A stretch of 64,000 bases of DNA from Burkholderiales bacterium (GTDB taxonomy: Bacteria; Pseudomonadota; Gammaproteobacteria; Burkholderiales; SG8-39), in NCBI GenBank assembly GCA_014860355.1, contig JACZJV010000012.1, forward strand, positions 1-64,000, read 5' to 3'. The notes under the pieces were generated by a model, which saw only the letters and a program-made list of their open reading frames with translations, ran no database searches and was not told the DNA's origin. A program made the position numbers and the translations under genes. Below are positions 51,829-61,670 of the stretch, piece after piece. Numbering within the stretch: the first letter of the stretch is position 1; every line of letters begins with the position of its first letter.

Positions 51829-53600
51829 TCGATTCCCCCGAGATAAGCTTCAAGCACCAGCGGGTTGGACTGAATTTCCTGGGGCAGCCCTTCGGCCAGT
51901 TTTTCGCCGAAATCCATCACTACCAGTCGGTCCACCAGTCTCATGACAAAATCCATGTCGTGCTCGACCAGCAGTATGCTCATGCCTTCCGACTTTAGTT
52001 TGCGCAGAAGCTCGGCGAGCGCGCGTTTTTCCTGATAGCGCAGGCCGGCCGCGGGCTCATCGAGCAGCAGCAATACCGGATCGGCACTCAGCGCTCGCGC
52101 AATTTCCAAGATACGCTGCTGGCCCAGCGCCAAATTTCCTGCCTGCTCGTGCATGCTCGCTCCCAAGCCCACGCGCTCCAGCTGGCGCGCGGCCTCCGCG
52201 AGCAGCATCGCTTCCTCAGCACGCTCCAGGCGCAGCGCGGCACTGATCGCCCCCTTGCTTCCGCGCAAGTGAGCACCGATGGCGACGTTCTCCAGTACGC
52301 TCATCGTAGGTAACAGGTGCACTTGCTGAAACGTGCGAGCCAAGCCGCGCGGAATGATGGCGCGTGCCGACAGGGTGTCGATGCGCTCGCCGCGAAAATG
52401 CACCTCGCCGCCAGTCCGCGGCAGCACGCCTGTAACCAAGTTGAATACCGTGCTCTTGCCGGCGCCGTTGGGACCAATCAGACCAAGAATCTCGCCGCTG
52501 TTCATGGTAAAGGACAGGTCGTTCACCGCCACCAGGCCGCCGAACACCTTGCGCACACTCTTGACCTCCAGCAAGAGCTCGCCCACAACCGGACGCACAC
52601 GCTGCGGCAGCGCCTGCGACGACGCCGGAATCGGCGTCCTCGAAGCGGGAAAAAAACGCACGGCCAGCGGCATGATACCCTCGCGTGCGCGCTGCAACAG
52701 CAGCACCAGCAGCACACCGAAGACGATCATTTCGAAGTTGCCGCTTTGCCCGAGGAGTTTGGGCAGCAACTCCTGCAGCCACTGTTTGAGGATGGTGAGT
52801 ATTCCCGCGCCGACCACTGCACCCCACACCGAGGCGGCTCCTCCGACCACCGCCATGAACAGGTACTCAATGCCAGCGTTGATCGAAAAAGGCGTTGGAT
52901 TTACAAAGCGAAGCAAGTGCGCGTAGAGCCAGCCTGACACGCTGGCGAGCAGTGCGGCGTGCACAAAGATGACTATCTTCATGCGTGCGGTGTCGACGCC
53001 GAAGCTCTCGGCCATCAAGCCCCCTCCTTTCAAGGCACGGATCGCCCGACCGGAACGCGAATCGAGCAGATTCTGCATCGACAAAAGCGACAACAACACC
53101 AGCAACCAGATCAGATAACTAAATTCGCGGCCGGTGTCGAGCGCAAGCCCGAAAAAACTAATTGCGGGGAGGCTGGAGATTCCATTGTGCCCGCCGAGAA
53201 ATTCCATGTTTCCGAATAGATAAAACAGGCTGATACCCCAGGCTATGGTTCCGAGCGGCAGGTAGTGGCCGGAAAGACGCAGGCTGATAAAGCCAAGGAA
53301 GACGGAAACAACGAAAGTAAGCGCTAACCCGGTCAGCAAGGTCAACCACGGCGACCAGCCATAGACGGTGCTTAGGTACGCCGTAGTGTAGGCGCCCAGG
53401 CCGACAAAAGCCGCCTGACCAAACGAAGTCAACCCGCCCACCCCGGTGAGCAGTACCAGTCCAAGCGCAACGATGCTGTACAGGCCTATGTAATTCAACA
53501 ACGTGACCTGGAACTCCGGCAACACCACGGGTGCGGCCAGGATGAAAGCGAGGAAGACGCCGAGCACTAGGCGCGAGCGCGGTATTCCTTTGCGGCTCAT
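51825..53600 (-). CDS. Fused ABC permease-ATPase LivM-LivG
   Basis: A 591-aa fusion. Residues 1 to about 300 are a LivM-type permease ([41 protein letters not shown] pattern, with about eight segments and [20 protein letters not shown]); after a linker with [13 protein letters not shown], residues about 345-591 are a LivG ATPase (Walker [42 protein letters not shown]). I start at ATG 53600, overlapping the livH stop. LivM-LivG fusions are known in Betaproteobacteria. The fusion fixes one permease half per ATPase. Confidence 0.93.
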   Translation of the reverse strand: MSRKGIPRSRLVLGVFLAFILAAPVVLPEFQVTLLNYIGLYSIVALGLVLLTGVGGLTSFGQAAFVGLGAYTTAYLSTVYGWSPWLTLLTGLALTFVVSVFLGFISLRLSGHYLPLGTIAWGISLFYLFGNMEFLGGHNGISSLPAISFFGLALDTGREFSYLIWLLVLLSLLSMQNLLDSRSGRAIRALKGGGLMAESFGVDTARMKIVIFVHAALLASVSGWLYAHLLRFVNPTPFSINAGIEYLFMAVVGGAASVWGAVVGAGILTILKQWLQELLPKLLGQSGNFEMIVFGVLLVLLLQRAREGIMPLAVRFFPASRTPIPASSQALPQRVRPVVGELLLEVKSVRKVFGGLVAVNDLSFTMNSGEILGLIGPNGAGKSTVFNLVTGVLPRTGGEVHFRGERIDTLSARAIIPRGLARTFQQVHLLPTMSVLENVAIGAHLRGSKGAISAALRLERAEEAMLLAEAARQLERVGLGASMHEQAGNLALGQQRILEIARALSADPVLLLLDEPAAGLRYQEKRALAELLRKLKSEGMSILLVEHDMDFVMRLVDRLVVMDFGEKLAEGLPQEIQSNPLVLEAYLGGIE

Positions 53601-54637
53601 TCCTCGTCTTCCTCGATATGATGGGTGGTGAGCGAACGCCAAACCAGCACCGGAATAATCAAGGTAAAGACTATGACTTCCTTGTAGGCGCTGGCCCAAA
53701 ACGAGGCGTAGGCCTCGAGCAGGCCCACCAGCAACGCGCCTGCAGCCGCAATGGGATAACTTACCAGACCGCCCACGATGGCACCGACGAAGCCCTTCAA
53801 TCCCACCAGGAAACCGGAGTCGTAATAGATAGTGGTAATCGGCGCAATCAAGACCCCGGATAGGGCGCCGATCAGCGCGGCGAGTGTGAAGCTCAGCTTG
53901 CCCGCCATCGCTGGCGAGACGCCCACCAGCCGTGCGCCGACGCGGTTGATAGCCGTGGCGCGCAGCGCCTTGCCGTAGATGGTGTGCTCGAAGAAAAGCA
54001 ACAGGGCCACAATCAGCGCCAGACTCGTGCCTATCACCCACAGGCTCTGTCCGGAGATCGTAAGCACACCGAGTTTCCAATGCGCATCAGAGAAAGCCGG
54101 GGTGCGCGAACCCTCGGCGCCAAAGAATACCAAACCCAGCCCAGTCATGGCGAAGTGCACCGCCACCGAAATTATTAGCAGCACCAGTACCGAGGCATTG
54201 GCCAGCGGTTGGTAAGCCAGGCGGTACACCATGGGTCCCAGCGGCACCACTAGGAGCAGTGCCAGCAATACCTGGAGAGTGAGTGCTGGCTTCTGTGGAG
54301 CCGCCCACCAGGCAAGGCAAAATAGGGAACCTGGGATGATGATATAGGTGAAAATGACGGCTGGGATGCGCCGCACCGCACCGAAGCGCAGCGCTTGCAC
54401 CGACTCCACGATCGCAACGGCCATGCCCGCGGCCAACAGCAGCCACGCCGTGCCTGGCAATTTGCCCAGTTGAAGGCTGGCGAGGGTAAGTGCACCATAG
54501 GCGACGAACTCGCCTTGCGGGATGAATATAACCCGCGTAACCGCAAAAACCAGCACCAGGGCCAGGGCCAGCAGCGCGTAGATCGCCCCATTCGTCAGGC
54601 CGTCCTGAATCAGAAAAAGGGCGATCTCGGAGTTCAA
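53597..54637 (-). CDS. livH: Branched-chain amino acid-type ABC permease LivH
   Basis: A 346-aa permease with about eight to nine segments; [22 protein letters not shown] is the LivH opening and [27 protein letters not shown] the conserved cytoplasmic loop. The start must be the TTG at 54637, since an in-frame TAA lies four codons upstream and no ATG is near. No binding-protein (LivK) gene is adjacent, so a remote one must serve this system. Upstream is a 137-base gap with no clear feature. Confidence 0.92.
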   Translation of the reverse strand: MNSEIALFLIQDGLTNGAIYALLALALVLVFAVTRVIFIPQGEFVAYGALTLASLQLGKLPGTAWLLLAAGMAVAIVESVQALRFGAVRRIPAVIFTYIIIPGSLFCLAWWAAPQKPALTLQVLLALLLVVPLGPMVYRLAYQPLANASVLVLLIISVAVHFAMTGLGLVFFGAEGSRTPAFSDAHWKLGVLTISGQSLWVIGTSLALIVALLLFFEHTIYGKALRATAINRVGARLVGVSPAMAGKLSFTLAALIGALSGVLIAPITTIYYDSGFLVGLKGFVGAIVGGLVSYPIAAAGALLVGLLEAYASFWASAYKEVIVFTLIIPVLVWRSLTTHHIEEDEE

Positions 54638-54774
54638 GTTTGCGGCTTAGTCCAGACTGGTCGAGTAGTGTTTGAAGCTGCTGCCGCACTTCATAACGCT
54701 ATCGCGGCGTTGAATTGCACGGCGTAGTCACAAGTGGATTTACCCGGACCCTATCATAAGGGCGCAGATCCGGC

Positions 54775-56103
54775 CTAATTTGCCCCAATTACTTCGTCGA
54801 TCGAACGCGCGAGCTTATCCACGGCTTCGTCGAGCTGCGCATCGCTGATGATGTAAGGCGGGGCGAGCATTACATGATCGCCGGCCACTCCATCGAGCGT
54901 ACCCCCCATGGGATAGCACATCAGTCCATTCTTCAGCGCGCCAAGCTTGAGCCGGGCGTTGATCCTTCGGTTTGGATCGAATGGCTTCTTGCCCTCACGC
55001 TCCTGCACCAGTTCAAGCGCCCAGAACAGGCCGCGGCCGCGAATTTCGCCTACATGAGGGTGCCCACCGAAGCGGGCGCGCAACCGCGCTTCAAGTCCGG
55101 CCCCGTGCTCGCGCACCTTGGCCAGCAGCCCGCGGCTTTTCACTGCACGCTGCACCGCAAGAGCGCCTGCGCACGCGCTAGCATGACCCGTATAGGTATG
55201 GCCGTGCTGGAAAAAGCCCGAGCCGCTTACCACGGCATCATAGATTTTTGCGCTTGCCAGCAGCGCGCCTATGGGTTGATACCCTGCGCCCAGGCCTTTG
55301 CCTATGCAAATGAGATCGGGCACCACGTTCTCATGTTCGCAGGCGTAGAGCGTGCCACAACGACCCATGCCGCACATGACCTCGTCCAGGATCAACAGTA
55401 CGCCATACTTGTCGCACACCGCGCGCACGCCGGCGAAATAGCCCGGAACCGGTGTCACGCAGCCCAGTGTCGCCCCACCCACGGTTTCCGCTATAAAGGC
55501 GATGACCCGATCCGGCCCCAGCCGCAGCACCTCTTCCTCGAGCTCGCTTACCAGGCGCTTGCCGTAGGCGACGTCACTCTCCCCCGGCTGTTTGCCGCGA
55601 TAGGCGTAACAGGGCGAGACATGCGAAACCTCGACCAGCAGAGGCTGAAACTGCTTGCGCCGCCAAAGGTTGCCGCCGGCGGCCAGCGCACCCAGAGTAT
55701 TGCCGTGATAACTCTGCCCGCGTGCGATCACATGAGTGCGCTGTGCCTGGCCGATTTCGACGTAATACTGGCGCGCGAGCTTGAGCGCGGCCTCCACCGC
55801 CTCCGAGCCGCCGGAGCAGAAATACACCCGCTCTATGCCTGCCGGCGCATTTTCGACCAACTCGCCCGCCAGCGCTTCCATGGGCTGGTTGGTGAAAAAT
55901 GAAGTATGCGCAAACGGCAGCTGATCCAGCTGCGCCTTGATCGCGTCGATCACTTCGCGATCGCTGTGACCCAGGCAGGACACCGCTGCGCCGCAACAGG
56001 CATCGAGATAGCGTTTGCCGTCCCTGTCTATGACATAAGGCCCGTCGCCGCCGACTGCAAGCGGATATTCGTGCTTTGGATTGCGATGGAAAACCTGGCC
56101 CAT
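54775..56103 (-). CDS. Class III PLP-dependent aminotransferase
   Basis: A 442-aa omega-aminotransferase-type enzyme. PYVIDRDGKRYLDACCGAAVS opens the fold, YFCSGGSEAVEAALKLAR binds phosphate, LLILDEVMCGMGRCG holds the PLP aspartate, and the PLP lysine is in LICIGKGLGAGYQP. The family uses diamines, beta-alanine, taurine or similar amines; the substrate is not fixed by sequence. The ATG at 56103 is preferred to a TTG 13 codons upstream. Confidence 0.9.
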   Translation of the reverse strand: MGQVFHRNPKHEYPLAVGGDGPYVIDRDGKRYLDACCGAAVSCLGHSDREVIDAIKAQLDQLPFAHTSFFTNQPMEALAGELVENAPAGIERVYFCSGGSEAVEAALKLARQYYVEIGQAQRTHVIARGQSYHGNTLGALAAGGNLWRRKQFQPLLVEVSHVSPCYAYRGKQPGESDVAYGKRLVSELEEEVLRLGPDRVIAFIAETVGGATLGCVTPVPGYFAGVRAVCDKYGVLLILDEVMCGMGRCGTLYACEHENVVPDLICIGKGLGAGYQPIGALLASAKIYDAVVSGSGFFQHGHTYTGHASACAGALAVQRAVKSRGLLAKVREHGAGLEARLRARFGGHPHVGEIRGRGLFWALELVQEREGKKPFDPNRRINARLKLGALKNGLMCYPMGGTLDGVAGDHVMLAPPYIISDAQLDEAVDKLARSIDEVIGAN

Positions 56104-56199
56104 GAAAGACTCTTTCTCGGTACTTGTTCCGGCACGACTCAAGCTAGCGCCGAATGAGGTGAGTTTGCGGAAATGGATGTCCTAAGTTGCAACGCATCC

Positions 56200-58032
56200 T
56201 CAGGGTGCGAGGCGCGTCTCCAGCAGTTGGCGCTCCAGCACCAGCGCTTGCGGCAGCTTGTCCTTGAGCTTGGCGAACAGTTCGTCATGCAACTGCAGTT
56301 CGCGCTCCCAGGCAGCACTGTCAATGTTGGTCACGCTGGCAAATTTTTCGGCGCTGAATTCCAGCCCCTGCCAATGCAAATCGTCGAACTCCGGCATCCA
56401 GCCCAGCGGCGTCTCTATGGCGTGCGCATCGCCCTGGCAGCGTCCTACGACCCAGCTGAGCACGCGCATATTCTCGCCGAATCCGGGCCAGACGAACTTG
56501 CCCTTGGCGTCCTTGCGGAACCAGTTGACCTGGAAGATGTGCGGAGGCCGCTTCACCTTCTTGCCCACTGCGAGCCAATGCTTGAAGTAATCGCCCATGT
56601 GGTAACCGCAAAAAGCGATCATCGCGAAAGGATCGCGTCGCACTACGCCTACCTGGCCGACTATGGCGGCAGTGGTTTCGGAACCCATGGTCGCGGCCTT
56701 GTACACGCCATCCTCCCAGTTGAAGGCTTCGACTACCAGCGGCGTGGTATCCGAGCGCCGTCCGCCGAACAGGAAGGCGGAAATCGGCAATCCGTTGGGG
56801 TCGTCCCAGGCGGGATCGAGCGAGGGACACTGCGTCGCCGGAACGGTGAAACGCGCATTCGGGTGCGCCGCGTTGCGACCACATCCCGGGGTCCACGCCT
56901 GTCCGGTCCAGTCGGTGAGCTTGGCCGGCGGCGTATCGGTCATCCCTTCCCACCAGATGTCGCCCTCCGGCGTCTCGCCAACGTTGGTAAATATGGTGTC
57001 GCTAGCTATCGATTTCATGCAATTGGGGTTGCTGTGGACGTTGGTACCGGGAGCCACGCCGAAATAACCCGCCTCCGGATTGATCGCGTAAAACTTACCG
57101 TCCTCGTGAGGTTTGATCCAGGCAATATCCTCGCCCACGGTTTCCACTTTCCAACCGTCGAATCCTGCAGGGGGGACCAGCATCGCGAGATTGGTCTTGC
57201 CGCAGGCGCTGGGAAACGCGGCCGCGACATAATTCTTCTGCCCTCGCGGATTGGTAATGCCAAGAATCAGCATGTGCTCGGCCAGCCAACCCTGGTCACG
57301 CGCCATCACCGAGGCGATGCGCAGCGCCAGGCATTTCTTCCCCAGCAGCGCATTGCCGCCATAGCCCGAGCCGTAAGACCAGATTTCCCGCGTTTCCGGA
57401 AAATGCACTATCCATTTCTCCGCGTTGCAGGGCCAACGTGCTGATTTCTCGCCTGCCGCCAGCGGAGCACCCACCGAGTGCAGGCAGGGAACAAAGTTTC
57501 CGTCCTCGCCGAGCACGTCAAACACCGCGCGCCCCATGCGGGTCATGATCCTCATGCTCACGACCACGTAGGGCGAATCCGAGAGTTCAACGCCGATGTG
57601 GGCGATGGGAGAACCCAGCGGCCCCATCGAGAAAGGCACTACGTACATGGTGCGGCCGCGCATGCAGCCTTCGAACAGGCGATTCAGCGTGGCGCGCATT
57701 TCGGCCGGCACGATCCAGTTGTTCGTCGGGCCGGCATCATCCTGCTTATCGCTGCAAATGAAGGTGCGTTCCTCTACCCGCGCGACATCGGACGGATCCG
57801 ACAGCGCCAGGTAGCTGTTGGGGCGCAGCTTGGGATTGAGCCCCTTCATCATTCCGGAGACAACCATTTCCTGGCACAGGCGCTCGTACTCCTCCTGCGA
57901 GCCGTCGCACCAGACAACACGCTCGGGCTTCGCCAGCTGCGCCATGCGGGCAACCCATTCCTTGACACCGCCGTTTCTGACGTATTCGGGAACGCTTGCA
58001 GCGGCGGTGTTGCTGGTATTGGATTGGTTCAT
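56200..58032 (-). CDS. pckG: Phosphoenolpyruvate carboxykinase (GTP)
   Basis: A 610-aa GTP-type PEPCK that converts oxaloacetate to PEP for gluconeogenesis (or the reverse, anaplerotically). The P-loop with the reactive cysteine reads [13 protein letters not shown] (about residue 275), and [14 protein letters not shown] precedes it; the metal-binding region GDDIAW-type motif reads [14 protein letters not shown]. Length is standard. It stands alone between an aminotransferase and tam. Confidence 0.97.
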   Translation of the reverse strand: MNQSNTSNTAAASVPEYVRNGGVKEWVARMAQLAKPERVVWCDGSQEEYERLCQEMVVSGMMKGLNPKLRPNSYLALSDPSDVARVEERTFICSDKQDDAGPTNNWIVPAEMRATLNRLFEGCMRGRTMYVVPFSMGPLGSPIAHIGVELSDSPYVVVSMRIMTRMGRAVFDVLGEDGNFVPCLHSVGAPLAAGEKSARWPCNAEKWIVHFPETREIWSYGSGYGGNALLGKKCLALRIASVMARDQGWLAEHMLILGITNPRGQKNYVAAAFPSACGKTNLAMLVPPAGFDGWKVETVGEDIAWIKPHEDGKFYAINPEAGYFGVAPGTNVHSNPNCMKSIASDTIFTNVGETPEGDIWWEGMTDTPPAKLTDWTGQAWTPGCGRNAAHPNARFTVPATQCPSLDPAWDDPNGLPISAFLFGGRRSDTTPLVVEAFNWEDGVYKAATMGSETTAAIVGQVGVVRRDPFAMIAFCGYHMGDYFKHWLAVGKKVKRPPHIFQVNWFRKDAKGKFVWPGFGENMRVLSWVVGRCQGDAHAIETPLGWMPEFDDLHWQGLEFSAEKFASVTNIDSAAWERELQLHDELFAKLKDKLPQALVLERQLLETRLAP

Positions 58033-58168
58033 AGTCGGTTAGCTCAAAAATTATTTGTGCAAAAGAATGATCTTGGCGTTCCGGCGCGCCATTGGCTGGC
58101 GATATTGTTTTTTGTATTCTACAACGAACCCCTCGGCTTTTTGTACCGGCCGCAGCTAGCTGCACTGC

Positions 58169-58933
58169 CTAGAGGCCGGCGACGATGAACAGGCGCCGGA
58201 AGGGAAACAGGGTTTTGCCGTCGGGCTGTCGCGGGTAGGCCTGCGCGACCCGGCGTCGATATTCCGCTTCAAAAGCAGCACGCGCCGGTGGCGCGAGCGC
58301 GTTGAGCAAAGGCGCGAGCCAGGTGCCCTTGGTCCACTCGGCGACCGGGTTATTACCTTCGAGGACCTGCAGGTATTCGGTTTCCCATATGTCGAGAGTA
58401 CGCGCCACCGGGGCAAGCAAGCGGTAGTAGGCCTCGGGCGCAAGTACCGGCTGCGCCCGCAGCAACCCCGCAAGCGCGTCGCGCCATGCCGGGCTAGCCG
58501 CGAGTTCGTGTATGAGGGTGTGCGAGGGTGCGCCGAAATTGCGCGGCATCTGTACCGCCAGCACGCCACCTGCGGCGACCTTTGCGCACAGACGCACGAA
58601 CAATGCCGGATGGTCGTCCAGCCAGTGCAGAGCCGCATTGGAAAAGACCAGGTCGAATTTCTCCGGCGGACTCCATGCGGCAACATCGATTTGTTCCCAG
58701 GCTATGTTCGACTCCAGCTTTCTCGCCTCTGTCAGCATCTGCGGCGAGCCGTCTACGCCGGTAATGCCGGCGCGAGGCCAGCGCTCACGCAGTATCCGGG
58801 TAACGTTGCCGGTGCCGCAGCCCAGATCGACCACGGTGCGGGGATATTCGGCAGGGATGCGCGCAATGAGATCCAGCGCCGGACGCAGACGCTGCCCGGA
58901 AAAGCGTGCGTATTGCTGCGGGTCCCAAGTCAT
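58169..58933 (-). CDS. tam: Trans-aconitate 2-methyltransferase
   Basis: A 254-aa SAM methyltransferase. MTWDPQQYARFSGQRLRPALDLIARI is the Tam opening, motif I is VVDLGCGTGNVTRILRERWP, and FDLVFSNAALHWLDDHPALF is a strong Tam signature. It methyl-esterifies trans-aconitate, a toxic by-product that inhibits aconitase. The ATG at 58933 overlaps the stop of the AbrB-type permease gene (ATGA). Confidence 0.92.
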   Translation of the reverse strand: MTWDPQQYARFSGQRLRPALDLIARIPAEYPRTVVDLGCGTGNVTRILRERWPRAGITGVDGSPQMLTEARKLESNIAWEQIDVAAWSPPEKFDLVFSNAALHWLDDHPALFVRLCAKVAAGGVLAVQMPRNFGAPSHTLIHELAASPAWRDALAGLLRAQPVLAPEAYYRLLAPVARTLDIWETEYLQVLEGNNPVAEWTKGTWLAPLLNALAPPARAAFEAEYRRRVAQAYPRQPDGKTLFPFRRLFIVAGL

Positions 58934-60003
58934 GCGTGTCTCGCGTTCAAACGCAGGAACAGCCGGTACAAAGGTGCAGTAGCAGTCACCAGCAGCAGCA
59001 CCCTGGTGACGTGGGCCGCGGTGACCAGGGGCACGCCCAAGCGCAAGGCTTTGGCGGTGATGCACATCTCGGCGATGCCGCCTGGCGCGGTGGCGAGCAC
59101 CATGGTCGGTATCGCCAGCCCGCCCAGGCGCGCCAGCAGCCACGCCGACAAGGCCGCCAGCACTATTGCAATCAGGACAGACGTGGCCACCACCAGCATG
59201 AAGCGCGGCGCTTTTCTGACGAACTCCTGCTCGAAGCGCGCGCCCAGGGTGCAGCCGATCAAGAGCTGGCCCGCATTCGATACCAGCCTGGGCATCGACG
59301 ATAGCTGCACTTCGGCTGTGGTCAAGGCGATGGTGAGCGCCAGAGGCCCGAGCATATACGCGTTAGGCACGCCGAGCCATGCGAGCAACGAACCCCCGAC
59401 CAGCCCCAAAACCAGGAGTTGCATCAAACCCATTGCATTCGCCGACGCAGAAACCTGATCGTAGGCATCGGCCCCGTGCGCGCCCAGGAAAGTCAGCGCA
59501 AACGGAATGATCACGACTACCATCATGATGCGCAGCGACTGCGCCAACGCAATGCGGTCGACTTTGGCGCCAAAGCGCTCGGCCAGGATCGCCATTTCGA
59601 CGGCACCGCCGGGCACACTGGCGAAGAAAGCCGTGGTCCTGTCGGTGTCGGTAAAACGCGCAAGGAACAGCCCACAAATCGCTCCCAGCGCCATTGCCAG
59701 CAGGGCGGCCGCGAACAGCACCGGCCAGGTTCCCAGCACCTGGTGTGCGACCTGCGGCGTGAAATACAGGCCCAGCGCCGTGCCTATGATCAGTTGGCCA
59801 AGCTGCCGTCCGCCCTTGGGCGCGCGCAGCTGCAGGCCCGACATTTTCAAGGTAGCCATCACTAGCAGCGGGCCTATCATCCAGGGCAGCGGCGTCCTGA
59901 GGTATTGCAACATTGCGCCGCCGAGGACGCAGACCATCAGCGCCTGCAGCGGCACAAAAACTTCCCGCCTCATCCATCTGGACGGCAATGAAATCCCTGT
60001 CAC
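58930..60003 (-). CDS. AbrB family membrane protein
   Basis: A membrane protein of up to 357 aa with two AbrB-duplication halves (LPWMIGPLLVMATLKMSGLQL ... FFASVPGGAVEMAILAERFGA and NAYMLGPLALTIALTTAEVQL ... VLATAPGGIAEMCITAKALRL). The repeated PGG-EM motif is characteristic; the family was once labelled ammonia-monooxygenase-like and is probably a transporter of unknown substrate. The longest start is GTG 60003; TTG 59988 has AGGGA 5 bases before it, and ATG 59973 is also possible. Confidence 0.87.
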   Translation of the reverse strand: MTGISLPSRWMRREVFVPLQALMVCVLGGAMLQYLRTPLPWMIGPLLVMATLKMSGLQLRAPKGGRQLGQLIIGTALGLYFTPQVAHQVLGTWPVLFAAALLAMALGAICGLFLARFTDTDRTTAFFASVPGGAVEMAILAERFGAKVDRIALAQSLRIMMVVVIIPFALTFLGAHGADAYDQVSASANAMGLMQLLVLGLVGGSLLAWLGVPNAYMLGPLALTIALTTAEVQLSSMPRLVSNAGQLLIGCTLGARFEQEFVRKAPRFMLVVATSVLIAIVLAALSAWLLARLGGLAIPTMVLATAPGGIAEMCITAKALRLGVPLVTAAHVTRVLLLVTATAPLYRLFLRLNARHA

Positions 60004-60404
60004 TTGATGCAGAAACGGGAAAGCCGGCGGGTATCCGCCCAGTTATTGAATTCTCGCTTCTTATTCATGTCGCCAGGACGCATAACAGATTTGGCACGGG
60101 CCATACCGGTGATTCCGGACTTTAACCCAAAAGCGATGTCGGCAGGACACCCGCCGGGGGCGGTGCGAGCGCGTCATGCTCATCGAGTGCTGACGCCCAA
60201 AGCGCCATGCCGCGCTAAGCACCCGGCATTGAAATCGGCAGGGCGCAGGTGCAATATGCCCCGGGTATATTGCTTGATAGCGCCTATCAGCGCAAAGCCG
60301 TTCCCATTGGACGGGCATGCCGAGACAGGCGGGGATGAAGTTTCCGCCGTTTGCGATGCCGCAAGCGGTAACATGACCGCCTATGCCACACCTTGTTTAA
60401 TATC
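60004..60404. other. 401-base intergenic region between divergent genes
   Basis: No coding region is convincing. The plus strand holds the dyad GATAG-CGC-CTATC with outer TTGC/GCAA at about 60270-60295, a possible operator, and TAATAT directly before the acyl-CoA dehydrogenase ATG. Nothing else recognised. Confidence 0.5.
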
Positions 60405-61559
60405 ATGAATTTCCAGCTGAGCCCCGAACAGAAACAGTTTCGCGATGCGGTGCGCGGCTTCGCCGAGCGTCACTTGCGCGCAGGCTCACTGAAGCGCGCG
60501 CACCAGGAAGAACACCCCTGGGACGTCGCGACGCTGATGGCTGAACAGGGACTAATGGGCATCGCGATGAAAGAGGAAGACGGCGGTCAGGGTGGCACAC
60601 TGATGGACGCAGTTATTGCCATCGAAACCGTCGCGTCGGTATGTCCGCGCAGCGCCGACGTGATCCAGGCCGGCAATTTCGGCCCGGTGCGCGTGCTCGC
60701 CGAATACGGCACGCCGGATCAGAAGGCCCGCTATCTCACCAGGATTCTTAAGGGCGCGTCGGTGATCACCGTCGGCATGACCGAGCCGGAAGCAGGCTCG
60801 GCCGTTACCGATCTCAAGACCACGGCCACGCCAGACGGTGACGGCTACCGCATCAATGGCGTCAAGGTTTTCCAAACCCACGCCTCCTACGCCGAAGTCA
60901 TGTTGACCTATGTGCGCTTCGGGCCGGGAGTGGGCGGCATCGGCTCGGTGCTGATTCCGCGCGACGCCGAAGGTTTCACGCAGGGCGTGCCATCGAAATT
61001 CCTTAACGGCGAATCCTGGGTGCAGACCTATCTCGACAACGTCTATGTCGGCCCGGAGAACGTCGTACTCAAAGAGGGCGGCTTCAAGAAGCAGATCGCC
61101 GGCTTCAACGTCGAGCGCATCGGCAATGCTGCCCGTTCGCTCGCCTTGGGCCGCTATGCCTACAACGTGGCGCGTGAATGGGCGCAGCAGCGCAAGCAGT
61201 TCGGACGGCTGCTGTGCGAATTCCAGGGGCTGCAGTGGAAATTCGCCGACATGAAAATGCAGCTCGACGCCGGCCAGCTGTTGCTCTACCGCGCCGCGGC
61301 CAACGCCGACGAGGGCATTCCATCAGCCGAGGAAACCGCCATCGCCAAGGCGTTCTGCAACCAGGCCGGATTTGACATCTGCAACGAAGCCATGCAGGTC
61401 ATGGGCGGCATCGGCTACACCGAGGAGACGCTGGTGGAGTATTGCTTGCGCAAGTGCCGCGGCTGGATGATCGCCGGCGGATCCATCGAGATCCTGAAAA
61501 ATCGCATTGCCGAAGGCGTGTTCGAGCGTAGCTTTTCGCAGCGGCCTCCGAAAACCTGA
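60405..61559 (+). CDS. Acyl-CoA dehydrogenase
   Basis: A 384-aa flavoprotein of the acyl-CoA dehydrogenase family. FQLSPEQKQFRDAVRGFAERH is the helical N-domain, TVGMTEPEAGSAVTDLKT the substrate/FAD signature, and the C-terminal QVMGGIGYTEETLVEYCLRKCRGWMIAGGSIEILKNRIA contains the FAD contact and the normal end. A catalytic glutamate is expected at EE in TEETLVE. It oxidises an acyl-CoA to enoyl-CoA; chain specificity is unknown. ATG 60405 is preferred to TTG 60393. The acyl-CoA synthetase gene follows. Confidence 0.92.
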   Translation: MNFQLSPEQKQFRDAVRGFAERHLRAGSLKRAHQEEHPWDVATLMAEQGLMGIAMKEEDGGQGGTLMDAVIAIETVASVCPRSADVIQAGNFGPVRVLAEYGTPDQKARYLTRILKGASVITVGMTEPEAGSAVTDLKTTATPDGDGYRINGVKVFQTHASYAEVMLTYVRFGPGVGGIGSVLIPRDAEGFTQGVPSKFLNGESWVQTYLDNVYVGPENVVLKEGGFKKQIAGFNVERIGNAARSLALGRYAYNVAREWAQQRKQFGRLLCEFQGLQWKFADMKMQLDAGQLLLYRAAANADEGIPSAEETAIAKAFCNQAGFDICNEAMQVMGGIGYTEETLVEYCLRKCRGWMIAGGSIEILKNRIAEGVFERSFSQRPPKT

Positions 61560-61670
61560 AACCCCTTCAGCCACCGGGACGCAAAGAGTAGATTTTCAGA
61601 TGACCGGCGCCGTCCTGCCGGGCATGCACCGCGTTCTCCTAGCCCGCGGCGGCCTAAGCTTTGGATTCTT

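Noticed and set aside
54815-54826. DnaA-box-like TTATCCACG
   Set aside because: A single imperfect copy inside the aminotransferase gene; no cluster of boxes or AT-rich region, so not an origin.
56602-56630. GTAACC followed by CGAA inside pckG
   Set aside because: The spacing is 17 rather than 16 bases, and it lies inside a coding region on the antisense strand with no gene behind it.
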